DNA from: DAOUEO01 sp963763495
GTDB taxonomy: Bacteria; Chloroflexota; Dehalococcoidia; DSTF01; JALHUB01
Reading direction: 5' to 3'
Length of the DNA stretch: 64,000 bases
Assembly: GCA_963763495.1 (NCBI GenBank)
Contig: CAVXOY010000021.1
Location: 62,001 to 126,000 of the forward strand
The notes under the pieces: model-generated
What the model saw: the letters and a program-made list of their open reading frames with translations, nothing else
The model's database searches: none
What the model was told of the DNA's origin: nothing
Translations under genes and position numbers: made by a program
Shown here: positions 8,392 to 18,523 of the stretch, piece by piece
Numbering within the stretch: the stretch's first letter is position 1
Layout of the letters: every line of letters starts with the position of its first letter

Positions 8392-8880
8392 GTGGACTTC
8401 GACTACCGGCTTGATCTGACAGAGGTGATGAACGTCATCGAGACGGCGGACGTCATCGCCCTCTACTTCCCCCTCATCCGCAAGACGCTGCTCGTCGACG
8501 TCCGCTCCAGCGCCGTCGACGGCCCCCTGGTCAAGGTCGTCCCCATGGTCTCGACGCCGGAGGAGCGGCTGAAAACGCTGCGTCAGCTCCGGCCTCGCTT
8601 CCCCCGTCCCGAAAGCATAACGATCATCCCCTGGCCCAAGTACGTCGGCAGCCTCGTCCGCCTCGGCGTGTGGGAGCGCATCATGGGCCGCTTCGTGGAT
8701 CTCGGCTCGCCCGATATCGTGCGCGAGTGCGAGGCCGCCTACGATGAGCTGCTGGCTTTGGAGCAAGAGGAGATACGGAAAGCCGTCAGCGGCGACGGGT
8801 ACGACGCCGTGTGGGAGAGAGGCCGCGGTCCGGGCGGGCTGCCAACGGAAGACCAGGAGCCGGACGCAGGCAAAGAATAG
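8392..8880 (+). CDS. Conserved-looking hypothetical protein
   Basis: Not recognised. The 162-residue protein starts at GTG 8392, 6 bases after AGGAG. It looks soluble and globular: an N-terminal FDYRLDLTEVMNVIETADV helix, a strand-rich core (TLLVDVRS, then VKVVPMV), an Arg/Pro-rich middle (LRPRFPRPESITIIPWPKYV) and an acidic C-terminus. No signal peptide or membrane segment is present. Codon use fits its neighbours, it lies just after tyrS, and a strong terminator follows, so it is a real gene at the end of the uroD-like/ribF/tyrS transcript. Confidence 0.75.
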   Translation: MDFDYRLDLTEVMNVIETADVIALYFPLIRKTLLVDVRSSAVDGPLVKVVPMVSTPEERLKTLRQLRPRFPRPESITIIPWPKYVGSLVRLGVWERIMGRFVDLGSPDIVRECEAAYDELLALEQEEIRKAVSGDGYDAVWERGRGPGGLPTEDQEPDAGKE

Positions 8881-8901
8881 GCGCCGCCGCCCCTAAGACA
8901 A

Positions 8902-8938
8902 CAGGCCGGGGTATCGACTCCCGGCCCGTTTGTTTTTA
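8902..8938 (+). terminator. Intrinsic terminator
   Basis: GGCCGGG at 8904-8910 pairs with CCCGGCC at 8920-8926 around a 9-base loop, followed by GTTTGTTTTT. It closes the plus-strand transcript and lies between that gene and the convergent EF-G-like gene. Confidence 0.8.
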
Positions 8939-8956
8939 TCGCCCGACTGCTCTGTC

Positions 8957-11036
8957 CTAGGAGGACTTAGCCGCCTCCTCCTTCGCCTTGTCGACGATCT
9001 TCTGGGCCAGGTGGGCCGGCACCTCTTCGTAGTGGCTGAACTCCAGCGCGTAATGGCCGCGACCCTGCGTGATCGAGCGCAGGTCGGTGGCGTAGCGCTG
9101 CACCTCGGCCAGCGGCACCTGGGCCTCGATCATGCTGAAGCCGTGCCCCTGCGGCGTGATCCCCGATACCTTCGCCCGCTTGCTGTTCAGGTCGCCCATC
9201 GCGTCGCCGGTGTTCGCCTCCGGCACGACGACCCGCAGCGTCATGATCGGCTCCATCAGGATCGGCTTCGCCTGGAGAGCGCCCTGCTTGAGGGCCATCG
9301 CCCCCGCGATCTTGAACGCCATCTCCGACGAGTCCACCGGATGCTCCTTGCCGTCGTACAGCGTCACCTTCATGTCGATGAACGGGCAGTGGGCGAGCAC
9401 CCCGTCCTGGAGCGCCTCCACCACGCCCTTCTCGACCGCCGGGATGTAGGTCTTGGGCACAGAGCCGCCGACGACCGCATCGGCGAACTGGAAGCCGCTG
9501 TTTCGCGGCAGAGGATCCAGCTTGAGAGATACCCGCGCGTACTGGCCGTGGCCCCCCGTCTGCTTCTTATGGGTGTACTCGGCGCTGGCATGGGCCGTGA
9601 TCGTCTCCTTGTAAGGCACCTTGGGTATCGTCAGCTCCAGGCCGACGCCGAACTTGCGCTGTATCTTCTCGATCGTCACTTCCAGATGGGGCTCGCCCAG
9701 GCCGGAGAGGATCGTCTCGCCCGTGTCAGTCTCGCGGTGCACCCGCAGCGTCGGGTCCTCCTCCACGATGCGGGTCAGCGATGAGCCCATCTTGTCCAGG
9801 TCTGCCTTCGTCTTGGGATGGACGGCGGCGCCGAAGGCGGGCGCTGGGAACGAGATAGGCGACAGTACCAGCGGCCGCTCCTTGGCTGCCAGCGTATCGC
9901 CGGTCGCGGTCTCCGCCAGCTTCGACAGCGCGCCGATGTCGCCCGCTACCAGTTGGGACGTCGGCTCCTGAGCCTTGCCCCGCAGCGTGAACAACTGCCC
10001 GATCCGCTCCGCCGACCCCTTGTTGGAGTTCCAGGCCTGAGAGTCCGCCTTGAGCGTGCCGGAGAAGACGCGGAGGTACGTCAGCTTGCCCACGTAAGGG
10101 TCGGCCGCCGTCTTGAAGACGAGCGCCGCCAGCGGGCCCGCCGGGTCGGCCTTCAGCTTCTCCTCCTGGTCGTTATTCGCGTTCTTGGCGACCATCTCGC
10201 CGACGTCCTGCGGCGACGGCAGGTACTGGGCGATCGCGTCGAGGATGAGCGACGCGCCGATCCCCTTCGATGCCGCTCCCACCAGCACGGGCACGACCGA
10301 GCCGGCGGCGACGCCCGCCCGCAGGCCGCGCGTCAGCTCCTCCTGGCTCAGCTCCTCCCCCTCGAGGTACTTGTTGATAAGCTCGTCGTCCGCTTCCGCT
10401 ATCGCCTCCACCAGTTGCTCGCGGTAGCGCGACACCTGGTCGGACAGCGAGTCGGGCACGTCGCCCTCGCTCGCCTTCTCGCCCTTGAAGCTCTTCAGAG
10501 CTCAGGAGGTCGACGACCCCCTCGAACGCGCTCTGCGCCCCGATGGGCAACTGAAGGGGAGCGCACTTCTTGCCGAAGAACGACTGAAGCTGGCTCAGGG
10601 TCTGGAAGAAGTCGGCGTTCTCGCGGTCCATCCGGTTGACGACGACCATCCGCGGCAGGGAGCGCTCGTCGGCGAAGGCCCAGGAGTGCTCGGTGCCGAC
10701 CTCCACGCCCGAAGTGGCGCAGACGACGACGACCGCGGCGTCGGCGGCGCGCAGCCCCGCCTTCATCTCGCCCACGAAGTCGGCGTAGCCCGGCGTGTCG
10801 ATGATGTTGAGCTTCTTCCCCTTCCACTCGCAGGGGAGGAGGGAGAGGTTGATGCTTATCTTGCGCTTGTTCTCATCGGGGTCGTAGTCGGAGGCGGTCG
10901 TGCCGTCCTCGACCTTGCCCAGCCGGCCGATGGCGCCGCTGCTGAACAGCATCGCCTCCGCCAGTGAGGTCTTGCCGGTGCTGCCGTGCCCCACCAGGGC
11001 GACGTTGCGGATATCTTCGGTCTTGAAGTCTTTCAT
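8957..11036 (-). CDS. fusA: Elongation factor G-like GTPase (one frameshift)
   Basis: Translational GTPase of the EF-G family, probably the EF-G-like (type II) branch. G1 is GHGSTGKTS near residue 17, G3 is DTPGYADF near 80 and G4 is NRMD near 135. Domains II to V are all present in the C-terminal 500 residues, with KVPYKETIT and HGQYARVSLKLDP (domain IV) and a final domain ending in GHYALEFSHYEEVPAHLAQKI. The frame breaks near 10498-10503, where an extra T gives SSEELQGRE instead of the expected SLKSFKGEK. The repaired length is about 693 residues. The start is ATG 11036 with AGGAG upstream. Whether it is the main EF-G or a second paralogue cannot be told from this window. Confidence 0.85.
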
Positions 11037-11113
11037 GGGGTAAGCGCTCCTGGGCTAAAAGTGCGAAGTCAATGTTAACCCAAACGAGAGGGGCGGGCAA
11101 GGCGAAGCGATTG

Positions 11114-12925
11114 TTAGGCCAGCCAACGCCTCTTGGCGTGCCAGCCCGCCATCAGCAGCAGCGCGCCGCCAGCGATAGCTCCCCCAATAGCGAGGAACTC
11201 GGGCTCCGATGGGCCGTGAGCGCTGGAGGCTGCCTCAGGCTGAAGCTGAGGGTGCTCCGCTATGCCGCCGACGGCTGCGGGGCCATTCCCCAGCACCGAC
11301 ACGGTATCATCCCAGGAGTTGGAGACATAGATGCGGTTGGTTATGGGGTTGACCGCCATGCGATAGGGATAGCCTCCCACGGGGACAGTCGCCACCACCG
11401 TGTTTGTGGCGCCGTCGATGACCGGAGACGTCGTCACTAAGCAAGTTGGCGGTGTATATGCGGTTGGTGATGGGATCGACAGCCACGCCGTAGGGCTCGC
11501 TGCCCACGGGGACGGTCGCCACCACCGTGTTCGTGGTGCCGTCGATAACCGAGACGTTGTCGCTACCGGAGTTGGCGACGTAGATGCGGTCCGTGGTAGG
11601 GTTGACGCCGACGCCGTTTGGGTAGGCCCCAACCACTACTCTGTCCACCACATCGTTCGTCGCCCCGTCAATGACGGAGACGCTGAAGCTACTCCAGTTG
11701 GCGACGTAGACGCGGTTCGTGGCGGGGTTGACGTCGACCTCCCCGGTCCGTTCTCTACCGGTAGCCGTGGCCACCACGCTGTCGGTCGCACCATCGATGA
11801 CGGATATGACGGAGACGGCATCGTTAACCGCACTGGCGACGTAGATGCGGTTCGTGACGGGGTTGACGGCCACGTCCCAGGGTTCATTCCCAACCGCTAC
11901 GGTGGCCACCACGCTGTCGGTCGCACCATCGATGACGAAGACACTGCCACTATCGCCGCTGGCGACGTAGATGCGGTTCGTATTAGGGTTGACGTCGACG
12001 CCAAAAGGCCCATCCTCCACCGCTACCGTGGCAACCACAATGTTGGTCGCACCGTCGATGACGGAAATGGTGTCGGCATACAAATTGGCAACGTAGATGT
12101 CGGTTCGTGGTAGGGGTTGATGCCGATGCTACGGGGCCTCAGCTCTCCCACCACTCCACGGGGCGTATCGCTGGCGATGATGCGGTTGTGGGGTGTCGCC
12201 GCCAGCTCGGACTGAGACGTTACCGCTATCCCAGTTGGCGACGTAGATGCGGTTCGTCGTCGGGTTGACGTCGATCCTCCCCAGGCCCGTCTCCCACCGG
12301 CACCGTTGCCACGACGCTGTTGCTCACACCATCGATGACGGAGACGCTACCACTATAGTGATCGGTGACGTAGATACGGTTCGTGGCAGGGTTGACGCTG
12401 ATGCCATAGGGCCCGTCTCCCACCGGTACCGTTGCCACGACGCTGTCACTCGCCCCATCGATGACGGAGATGGTGTCGGCATCCGAGTTGGCAACGTAGA
12501 TGCGGTTCGTGGTGGGGTTGACGTCGACATCATGGGGCCGACTCCCACCCGTACCGTTGCCACCACGCTGTTACTCGCCCCATCGATGACGGAGACGGTG
12601 TTGCATCCCAGTTGGCGACGTAGATGCGGTTCGTCGTGGGGTTGGCGGCAATGCCTCGCGGGTGCTCGCCCACGGATACGTTAGTCAGCACGGCGTCGCT
12701 GGAGCCGTCGATCACCGCGACATCCTCGCTGTCCGCGTTGACGACGTAGATGAGGCTGGTGTTCGGGTTAACGGCAGCCGCTTCGGGACCACGGCCAGCC
12801 CAGCCCGTCCGAATGGTGGCGAGAACTGAGGGATCGTTTTCGGCAGCGGCAGGGGTGTTGCTTACGATCGAAGCGCCGGCCATAAGTATGACAATTGCCG
12901 ACCTGGGAAGAAGAACAAGCCGCAT
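11114..12925 (-). CDS. Secreted YVTN beta-propeller repeat protein, C-terminally anchored (several frameshifts)
   Basis: Surface protein built of about 13 copies of a roughly 42-residue YVTN repeat (VIDGATNTVVATVPVG...P.GVAVNP.TNRIYVAN), i.e. tandem DNA units of about 126 bp, folding as one or two beta-propellers. An N-terminal signal peptide (MRLVLLPRSAIVILMAGASIVSN, cleaved near AAAEN) starts at 12925 after AGGAGG. The C-terminus has a membrane helix (IGGAIAGGALLLMAGW) and KRR, so the protein is cell-anchored. The frame switches about six times between 11400 and 12620; the repeat pattern continues through each switch, so this is one gene. An ancient promoter copy (12957-12985) drives it. 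Propellers of this type usually bind other proteins or polymers; the ligand is unknown. Confidence 0.8.
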
Positions 12926-12956
12926 CGCGCAACCTCCTTGTTGGCGGGGATGACGG

Positions 12957-12985
12957 CAGATATGCCCCCACGATCAGTTTGTCAA
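12957..12985 (-). promoter_or_regulatory. Promoter copy 3 (propeller gene)
   Basis: On the minus strand TTGACA (12980-12985), a 17-base spacer, then TATCTG (12957-12962). The -35 and spacer are the same sequence as at 14558-14586 and 16141-16169, but the -10 has diverged from TATGAT. An AGGAGGT ribosome site follows before ATG 12925. Confidence 0.75.
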
Positions 12986-13076
12986 GCCCTAATGCCCATC
13001 CAATACATGCACAGCGCGCGCCGCCAGCCGAGCGCGCATCATGCACCTCCTGTTGACGAATAGTGTGCGCTTCCCG

Positions 13077-14510
13077 CTATCCCTCCGGCGCGCACGGGCT
13101 GTGCGACCTCACCAGGTTCGAGTTCTTCGCCGCCAGCAAGGCGTCGATGATGTTCACAGAGCCGTTCTTGTCTATGTCCAGCACCGCGTCGGAGTCCGAG
13201 GGGGGGACGATGTGCTGAGAGCACGCTTGGCGACGAACAGCACGTCCAGTATCTCGGCCTGTCGGTTCCCGTTGACATCGACGATCTCGATCCAGTCGGC
13301 GCAGGCGTCGCCGTCGCTGTCTGTGGGGTTGGCGCAGGCGCTCCAGCCGGGCGTCATGTCGCCCACGACGGCGCAGGTGTTGTAGCAACGTCGTTCCAGC
13401 AAATCGCCGATCCCGTCGCCATCGGTGTCTGGGATCCCACTCTCCCACGGCGGCTTGTCGGCGGCGTTGCAGGGGTCCTTCTCCCTGCGCTACCTCGTAT
13501 CCGTCCAATGCTCCGTCGCCGTCGCTGTCCCCCACTAGACGGTAGGGGCACGACGCATCATTCTCGCTCGCGTCCGGCAGACCGTCATTGTCGGTGTCCG
13601 GGTCGCAGGCGTCGCCAAGTCCGTCGGCAGCAGGGTTGCTGGCCCACTCACCGGGCACCTGCGTCCCGTTGGGCCTGCGGCCGCCGTCGCCGTTGAGTTG
13701 ATCAGCGTTGGGGGCCAGAGGACAGTTGTCGGCCGTGTCAAGGACACCGTCGCACTCGGCATCGCCCGGACAGGGTGGGTGTATGGTGATAGTCACGCCG
13801 CTGCACGTCGCGGGGAGGCAACCGGGCAGGGTGTCGGGTAAGCATTCGGCCTAAGAAGTCGCAAAGCTCGCAGTTGCTGCTGCCGATCTCGACGGTGACG
13901 TCTTCGGAATTCCCAGCCCTCGCCAAACAGATCGGCCTGCGGCACAATGATCACCCTCTCGACCCGCCCCGAACCATTGGGGCCAAGCTGCAGTCCCGGA
14001 CCGGGGCCGTCCAGGGTAATAACAGCCTCTCACTACCGAGTCCTCGCTGAGAACCACAGCAAGGCAACTGGCGATGCGCCCGCCGGACTCAATCCACACG
14101 TTATCGGCCACCGGGGTGACGACTACGGTGAGGTGGTCGTATTGGGTCCGAGCCTCCCAGGCGCCAACACCCTCGGGGTCCTCGTCTGGGTCATTTGGAG
14201 AATCCGCATCGTACGCGTTGAGGATCCATCGGTCCACCACCAGACAACCCAATCCCTCTTCCGGGTCAACGCATCCGACCTCCATCATTTGGAGGTCGTT
14301 GCTGGTCTGGATGCCATCCGTGTTGGGATCCGCATCCAACTCCATGGTAGGACAGCCGGGACACGACGGCGTGGCGGTAGGGGTCGGCGTGGGAGTCCCG
14401 GTTTCATCGCCCGCTACGCTCGTTGGATGGATCGCCAGCGCGAACACCGTGATCCCCGTCGCGATCACTGGCAACGCAACCAGCCCGATCCTGCCTAGGT
14501 AGCGCATCAT
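13077..14510 (-). CDS. Secreted thrombospondin type 3 repeat / dockerin-like protein (several frameshifts)
   Basis: Extracellular calcium-binding protein. ATG 14510 follows AGGAGGTG. A signal peptide (YLGRIGLVALPVIATGITVF) leads to a Thr-Pro linker (TPTPTPTATP), an uncharacterised 130-residue domain and Asp-rich type 3 repeats (ADNCPLAPNADQ, then DPDTDNDGLPDASE, then DSDGDGALDG). The C-terminus holds two dockerin-like EF-hand repeats: VDVNGNRQAEILDVLFVAKR and DIDKNGSVNIIDALLAAKNS, ending SPCAPEG. Frames change near 14020, 13850, 13480 and 13220. The 3' end and the spacer after it resemble those of the next gene upstream, so the two arose by duplication. No cohesin is seen in the window to bind the dockerin. 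Confidence 0.72.
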
Positions 14511-14557
14511 GCACCTCCTCGAGGGGCATTCGCAACCGTCAGGGCGGGGATAGCGGC

Positions 14558-14586
14558 ATCATATGCCCCCACGATCAGTTTGTCAA
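14558..14586 (-). promoter_or_regulatory. Promoter copy 2 (TSP3/dockerin gene)
   Basis: On the minus strand TTGACA (14581-14586), 17 bases, TATGAT (14558-14563). It is the same sequence as copy 1 including the spacer. The start codon at 14510 follows after a strong AGGAGGTG. Confidence 0.85.
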
Positions 14587-14679
14587 GCTCCAATGCCCAT
14601 CAGGAACGTGCACAGCGGGGTGCGCGCCGCGAACCGAGCGTGCATCATGCATCTCCTGTGGACGAGTGGTATGCGTTCC

Positions 14680-15817
14680 CTATCCCTCCGGCGTGCACGG
14701 GCTGTGCGGCCTGAGCAGCGACGAGTTCTTCGCTGCCATCCATACGTCCAGGATATTCAGCGCCCAATTCTTGTCGATGTCCAGCACAGCATCAGAGTCA
14801 GACGATGGGATAACGTTAAACACCCTCTTCCCTACCCACTGCACATCCAGGATGTTCGCGACCCTGTCGCCGTTGACGTCGTCTATCTCAATCCAGTCGG
14901 CGCAGGCGTCACCGTCGCTTTCGGTGGGAGTTGCGCAGGTAGAGTAGTGAACTGCCGGGTCACCGGCCTCGGCGCAGGTGTGGTACTTGTGTTCGATACA
15001 ATCGGAGAACCCGTCACCGTCCGTGTCGATCGGGTCAGTGCAGGGCCCGTACGGATTTGGAGGCGTGTCTGGGTCGCAGGCGTCCCCTTGGGGGTGGTTC
15101 GCGGGGTTGCTTGCCCAGCCGCCGGGTATCTGTGACCCTGCAGGTCGGGGCCCGGCGTAGCTGGCCTTCTGCCCTGGGTTGTACGCCGAGGGGCAATTGT
15201 CGACCCCATCCAGGACACCATCGCCGTCAGTGTCCGGGTTCTGGGGGTCTAGGCTTTGGGCGACTTCCGCCTCATCAGTCAGTCCATCGCCGTCCCAGTC
15301 GTCACTTGGACTGTCATGGCACCCATCCGTATCGATGATGCCATCATAATCCTCCCGCGTGTCGATGGGCACACCCAGGCTGTTCAGCGGCTCGTCGCCG
15401 GTTCCTGGAATGCCATCAGGACCATCGTCCAGTCGGTGCCGGGGCACTGGTCAATGCTGTCCGGGATGCCGTCGCTATCGTTGTCTGGGTCGGGACAACC
15501 GTCTTCGTCCTCGAAAGCGTCGAACGTCTCGGGGACGTTGGGGCACTGGTCAGCACCGATGCATGTGGGTACTTCCGGGGTGCAGGGGTACATGCCGTCC
15601 ATGTCGTTATCTGCGGGACAGCCGTCCCGTGTTGGAGTAGGAGTGCGTGTCGCTGTTGCACGTCGGTGTTGCGGTACGCGTGGGAGTCATGGTCGGGTGA
15701 TCCGAGTAGGAGTCGGAGTTGGCGTCGGGCTGGTCACCTTCCGAGCACGGCAGCGTTGTATGCGTAAGGGTATAGGCTCACCCATTTCTGGGGGTGCCGA
15801 TCTGGTGCCTTACCCAT
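14680..15817 (-). CDS. Second TSP3 / dockerin-like secreted protein (5' end uncertain, frameshifted)
   Basis: Paralogue of the preceding protein. Clear parts are type 3 repeats from about 15600 downwards (DNDSDGIPDSIDQCPG, then DWDGDGLTDEAEVAQS, then DGVLDGVDNCPSAYNPGQKA) and a two-repeat dockerin-like end (IDDVNGDRVANILDVQWVGK, then DIDKNWALNILDVWMAAKNS) finishing SPCTPEG at 14680. Upstream, a Thr-Pro linker is readable in broken frames to about 15720. An ATG at 15817 is the last plausible start, but its frame breaks soon after; coding traces reach back toward the promoter at 16141-16169, so the true start may lie near 16100. The signal peptide is not recognisable. Confidence 0.6.
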
Positions 15818-16140
15818 TTGTCCCTAACATAGCGGGAAGTTGGTGGTTGCCACTGCTATGGCCGTGCTAGTGCCACTCGGCCTCTTTAGGCTCCAGCAGT
15901 CAGAGAGGCGTGACCGCCACCGTCGCGGGCGCGTCGGCTCGAGGTATATGTTGCAGTCCAGCCGCGCTAGGTTGGACGGTTGGTCGGGACGCCGCTCCCG
16001 AGGGTAGGCTCGCCGGCGTTGGCGTCCGGGTTGTCATCCAGGCAGTCGCAGCTTTCGTCGGGGCTGCAGTCGCCATTGGTAGGCTGTGCTGAAGCGCGTC
16101 TATGGGACTCTACCGCTACCTCATAGGGGCCAAGGCCGGC

Positions 16141-16169
16141 ATCATATGCCCCCACGATCAGTTTGTCAA
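16141..16169 (-). promoter_or_regulatory. Promoter copy 1 (upstream TSP3/dockerin gene)
   Basis: On the minus strand TTGACA (16164-16169), 17 bases, TATGAT (16141-16146). A 45-base block around it recurs at 14558-14600 and 12957-12999. A TTG-started frame runs through it, but promoter consensus and conservation favour a regulatory role. Confidence 0.8.
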
Positions 16170-16279
16170 GCTCCAATGCCCATCCGGAACGTGCACAGCG
16201 CGCGCCGCCAACCGTCCTTCACGAAGACAGCCCCGCCTGCCGATTATACATACGTCGGCCGCCGGCCGGCCGCGTCGCT

Positions 16280-16285
16280 TATAAT
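16280..16285 (+). promoter_or_regulatory. TATAAT -10 box, probable leaderless promoter of the VanZ gene
   Basis: Exact TATAAT ending 7 bases before ATG 16293, with no room for a ribosome site. The spacing is the same as at the ABC exporter start (1254-1259). Confidence 0.5.
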
Positions 16286-16292
16286 GACACTC

Positions 16293-16742
16293 ATGACGCT
16301 TCGAAGACTCGCCCTCGCCTTCCTGCCGGCGCTCCTCTGGATGGGGTTCATCTTCTACCTCTCCGCCCAGTCGCGCCCGCTGGGAAAGCCGCTGCCCGGC
16401 GGCTGGACCTTCGCCGGTCACTTCGGGGAGTTCGCCCTCCTCGCCCTCCTGTTCCTCTGGGCGCAGCTCTGCTGCAATCCCGAAAAGGGGAAGGGAAAGG
16501 GGAAGATGCTGCTCGCGCTGGCGCTGAGCTTCGCTCTCGCCGCCCTATACGCCGCCTCCGACGAGTACCATCAGAGCTTCGTATCGGGTCGCGACGCGTC
16601 TTGGGCCGACTGGGGAGTGGATGTCGCCGGCGCCGCTGCCGCCATGCTCCTCACGGCGCTTTGGGTTCAGGGGTTTCCAGGGCGACCAGTGCGATATCGC
16701 CGAACAGTTCTCCCTGCTCAGCCGAAGCGCGAAGCCCCTTGA
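16293..16742 (+). CDS. VanZ family membrane protein
   Basis: Small integral membrane protein of the VanZ family; the namesake gives low-level teicoplanin resistance, but most members have no known role. Family landmarks are present: FYLSAQSRPLG after the first membrane segment, a helix with HFGEFALLALLF, the DEYHQSFVSGRDASWADWGVD signature near residue 90 and a last membrane helix. The start is taken at ATG 16293 because of the TATAAT just before it. The last 30 residues (from about 16650) overlap the 3' end of scpA on the opposite strand by 92 bases and look unlike membrane protein, so the true stop may be earlier if an indel is present. Confidence 0.78.
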   Translation: MTLRRLALAFLPALLWMGFIFYLSAQSRPLGKPLPGGWTFAGHFGEFALLALLFLWAQLCCNPEKGKGKGKMLLALALSFALAALYAASDEYHQSFVSGRDASWADWGVDVAGAAAAMLLTALWVQGFPGRPVRYRRTVLPAQPKREAP

Positions 16743-17382
16743 TAAGCTCCAGCACCGCCATGAACGAGACGATCACCTCCACCCGCGACCGGCAGGCCAA
16801 TACGATGCTGCGGAAGCTCAGCCGCTTCTCTCTCTTCAGCGCCGCATCGATCTCCTCGATCTTCTGACGCACCGTGAACTTGCTCCGCTCGATGCCCGTC
16901 GCCGGCTCCTCCGGCAGGCGGTTCAGCGCCTCCCGAAACAGCGCCAGCAGCCGGTCGAGGCTCACCCTGTCCAGCCCCGACGGCAACGGCACCTCCGGCG
17001 GCGCCGCCAGCCGCGGATAAGCGTGCAGCCCCTCATCCTCAATCGCCCGCAGGACCGTCGCCACCTCCTTGAACTGCCGGTACTCCTTGAGCATCTCCGT
17101 CAGCTCCCGGCCCACCTCTTCCTCCTCGGCGGCCTCTTCCTCCTCCTCTTCCGGCGTCCGCGGCAGCAAGGCCCGCGACTTGAGATAGATCAGCTTCGCC
17201 CCGATCGACACGAAGTCGGCCAGGGCATCCAGGTTGATCCCTTCGAAGGAGCGCAGTTGGGCGAGGTACTGATCGGTGACCTGGACGAGGGAGACCGTAG
17301 TTATGTCCAGCTCTTCCTTCTCGATGAGATGGAGAAGGAGATCGAGAGGGCCTTCAAAGACCGGCAGCTTCAGCTCGAACAT
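16651..17382 (-). CDS. scpA: Segregation and condensation protein A
   Basis: Kleisin subunit of the bacterial SMC condensin. The N-terminus FELKLPVFEGPLDLLLHLIE is diagnostic, followed by the SMC-binding helices (DITTVSLVQVTDQYLAQL), a Glu-rich linker (PEEEEEEAAEEEEVG) and a C-terminal winged-helix with FRSIVLACRSRVEVIVSFMAVLEL. The 243 residues are a normal length. It is the last gene of the minus-strand trp/aro run, 80 bases after aroF. No scpB follows in the window; the opposite-strand VanZ gene lies there instead. Confidence 0.93.
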   Translation of the reverse strand: MFELKLPVFEGPLDLLLHLIEKEELDITTVSLVQVTDQYLAQLRSFEGINLDALADFVSIGAKLIYLKSRALLPRTPEEEEEEAAEEEEVGRELTEMLKEYRQFKEVATVLRAIEDEGLHAYPRLAAPPEVPLPSGLDRVSLDRLLALFREALNRLPEEPATGIERSKFTVRQKIEEIDAALKREKRLSFRSIVLACRSRVEVIVSFMAVLELIKGLRASAEQGELFGDIALVALETPEPKAP

Positions 17383-17462
17383 GGCGGTTGGGGGCCCCGC
17401 AGCGCTCGGCGGACCCGAGGCCCCCTGTCCCTCTCTTTATCTTTCAACTCGCCGTCCGCTGC

Positions 17463-18491
17463 CTACACCCGCTCCAACGGCCGGCCCATGGCCTCACCCA
17501 TAACGCGCAGACGCTCCATGAGCGCCCGGAAGTTCTCGAACTTGAGGCTCTGGGCGCCGTCCGACAAGGCGCGGTCCGGGTTGGGATGTATCTCCAGCAT
17601 CAGGCCGTCGGCGCCGGCGACCACGGCAGCCAGCGACATCGGCTCCACCAGATACCAGCGGCCCGTCCCGTGGCTGGGGTCGGCGACGACCGGCAGGTGG
17701 CTCAGCCGCTTCGCCAGCGGGATGGCGCTGACGTCCAGCGTGAAGCGGGTCCCCGTCTCGAACGTCCGGATCCCCCGCTCGCAGAGAATCACCTGACCGT
17801 TCCCCCGCGCCAGAATGTACTCGGCGCAGAGAAGCCAGTCCTCCACCGTCGACGCCATGCCCCGCTTCAGCAGCACCGGCTTGCCGCAGTGCCCTACCTC
17901 GTCGAGGAGGTAGTAGTTCTGGGCGTTCCGCGTGCCGATCTGCAGGATGTCGGCGTAGCTCGCCACCACATCAACGTCGCGGGTGTCCATCACCTCCGTC
18001 ACGATGGGCAGGCCGGTCTCCGCCTTCGCTGCCGCCAGTATCCTGAGGCCGTCCTCACCGAGGCCGCGGAAGGCGTGGGGGCTCGTGCGCGGCTTGAATG
18101 CGCCGCCCCGCAGGATGTGGCCGCCCACCTCCTTGACGAGGCGGGCCGTCGCCATCATCTGCTCTTCGCTCTCCACGGAGCACTCGCCCGCCATCACGAC
18201 GACGCTGCCGCCGCCGATGGTCACGTTGCCCACCTTGATGACCGTGTCCTGGGGCTTAAGCTCCCGGCCGGCGAGCTTGTAGGGCCGGGTAATCGGCACC
18301 GTCTCCTCGACGCCGGGGAATGCCTCCAGTTCCTCCGCCAGCTCAGGATAGATGCTTCCCAGTACGCCTATGACCGTCCGTTCCACGCCCACGCTCATGT
18401 GAGCGCCCAGACCGTTATCCTTCAGGTGGTCGAGGACCTCCTGTAACTCTTCTTTAGTATGGCTCTTTTTCATAACCACCATCATGCGCAT
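17463..18491 (-). CDS. aroF: 3-deoxy-7-phosphoheptulonate (DAHP) synthase
   Basis: First enzyme of the shikimate pathway, joining phosphoenolpyruvate and erythrose 4-phosphate. This is the type I-beta form with an N-terminal ferredoxin-like regulatory domain (first 70 residues, TKEELQEVLDHLKDNGLGAH) and a KdsA-like barrel. Barrel motifs include AGECSVES, RGGAFKPRTSPHAFRG, QIGTRNAQNYYLL, KRGM and the metal-binding ADPSHGTGRW. The 342 residues are a normal length. It follows aroH in the tryptophan supra-operon, so precursor supply would be controlled with the trp genes. Confidence 0.95.
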   Translation of the reverse strand: MRMMVVMKKSHTKEELQEVLDHLKDNGLGAHMSVGVERTVIGVLGSIYPELAEELEAFPGVEETVPITRPYKLAGRELKPQDTVIKVGNVTIGGGSVVVMAGECSVESEEQMMATARLVKEVGGHILRGGAFKPRTSPHAFRGLGEDGLRILAAAKAETGLPIVTEVMDTRDVDVVASYADILQIGTRNAQNYYLLDEVGHCGKPVLLKRGMASTVEDWLLCAEYILARGNGQVILCERGIRTFETGTRFTLDVSAIPLAKRLSHLPVVADPSHGTGRWYLVEPMSLAAVVAGADGLMLEIHPNPDRALSDGAQSLKFENFRALMERLRVMGEAMGRPLERV

Positions 18492-18523
18492 GCGCCTCCA
18501 AGAAAAATCAGCGGGAACTCTAG

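Noticed and set aside
11114..12925. CRISPR-like array
   Set aside because: The regular 126-bp units are coding repeats of a YVTN propeller; there are no short direct repeats with unique spacers and no cas genes.
15967..16176. A coding start at the TTG inside promoter copy 1
   Set aside because: The same block is followed by proper ribosome sites and ATGs in the two other copies, and it matches the promoter consensus exactly; the frame has no ribosome site.
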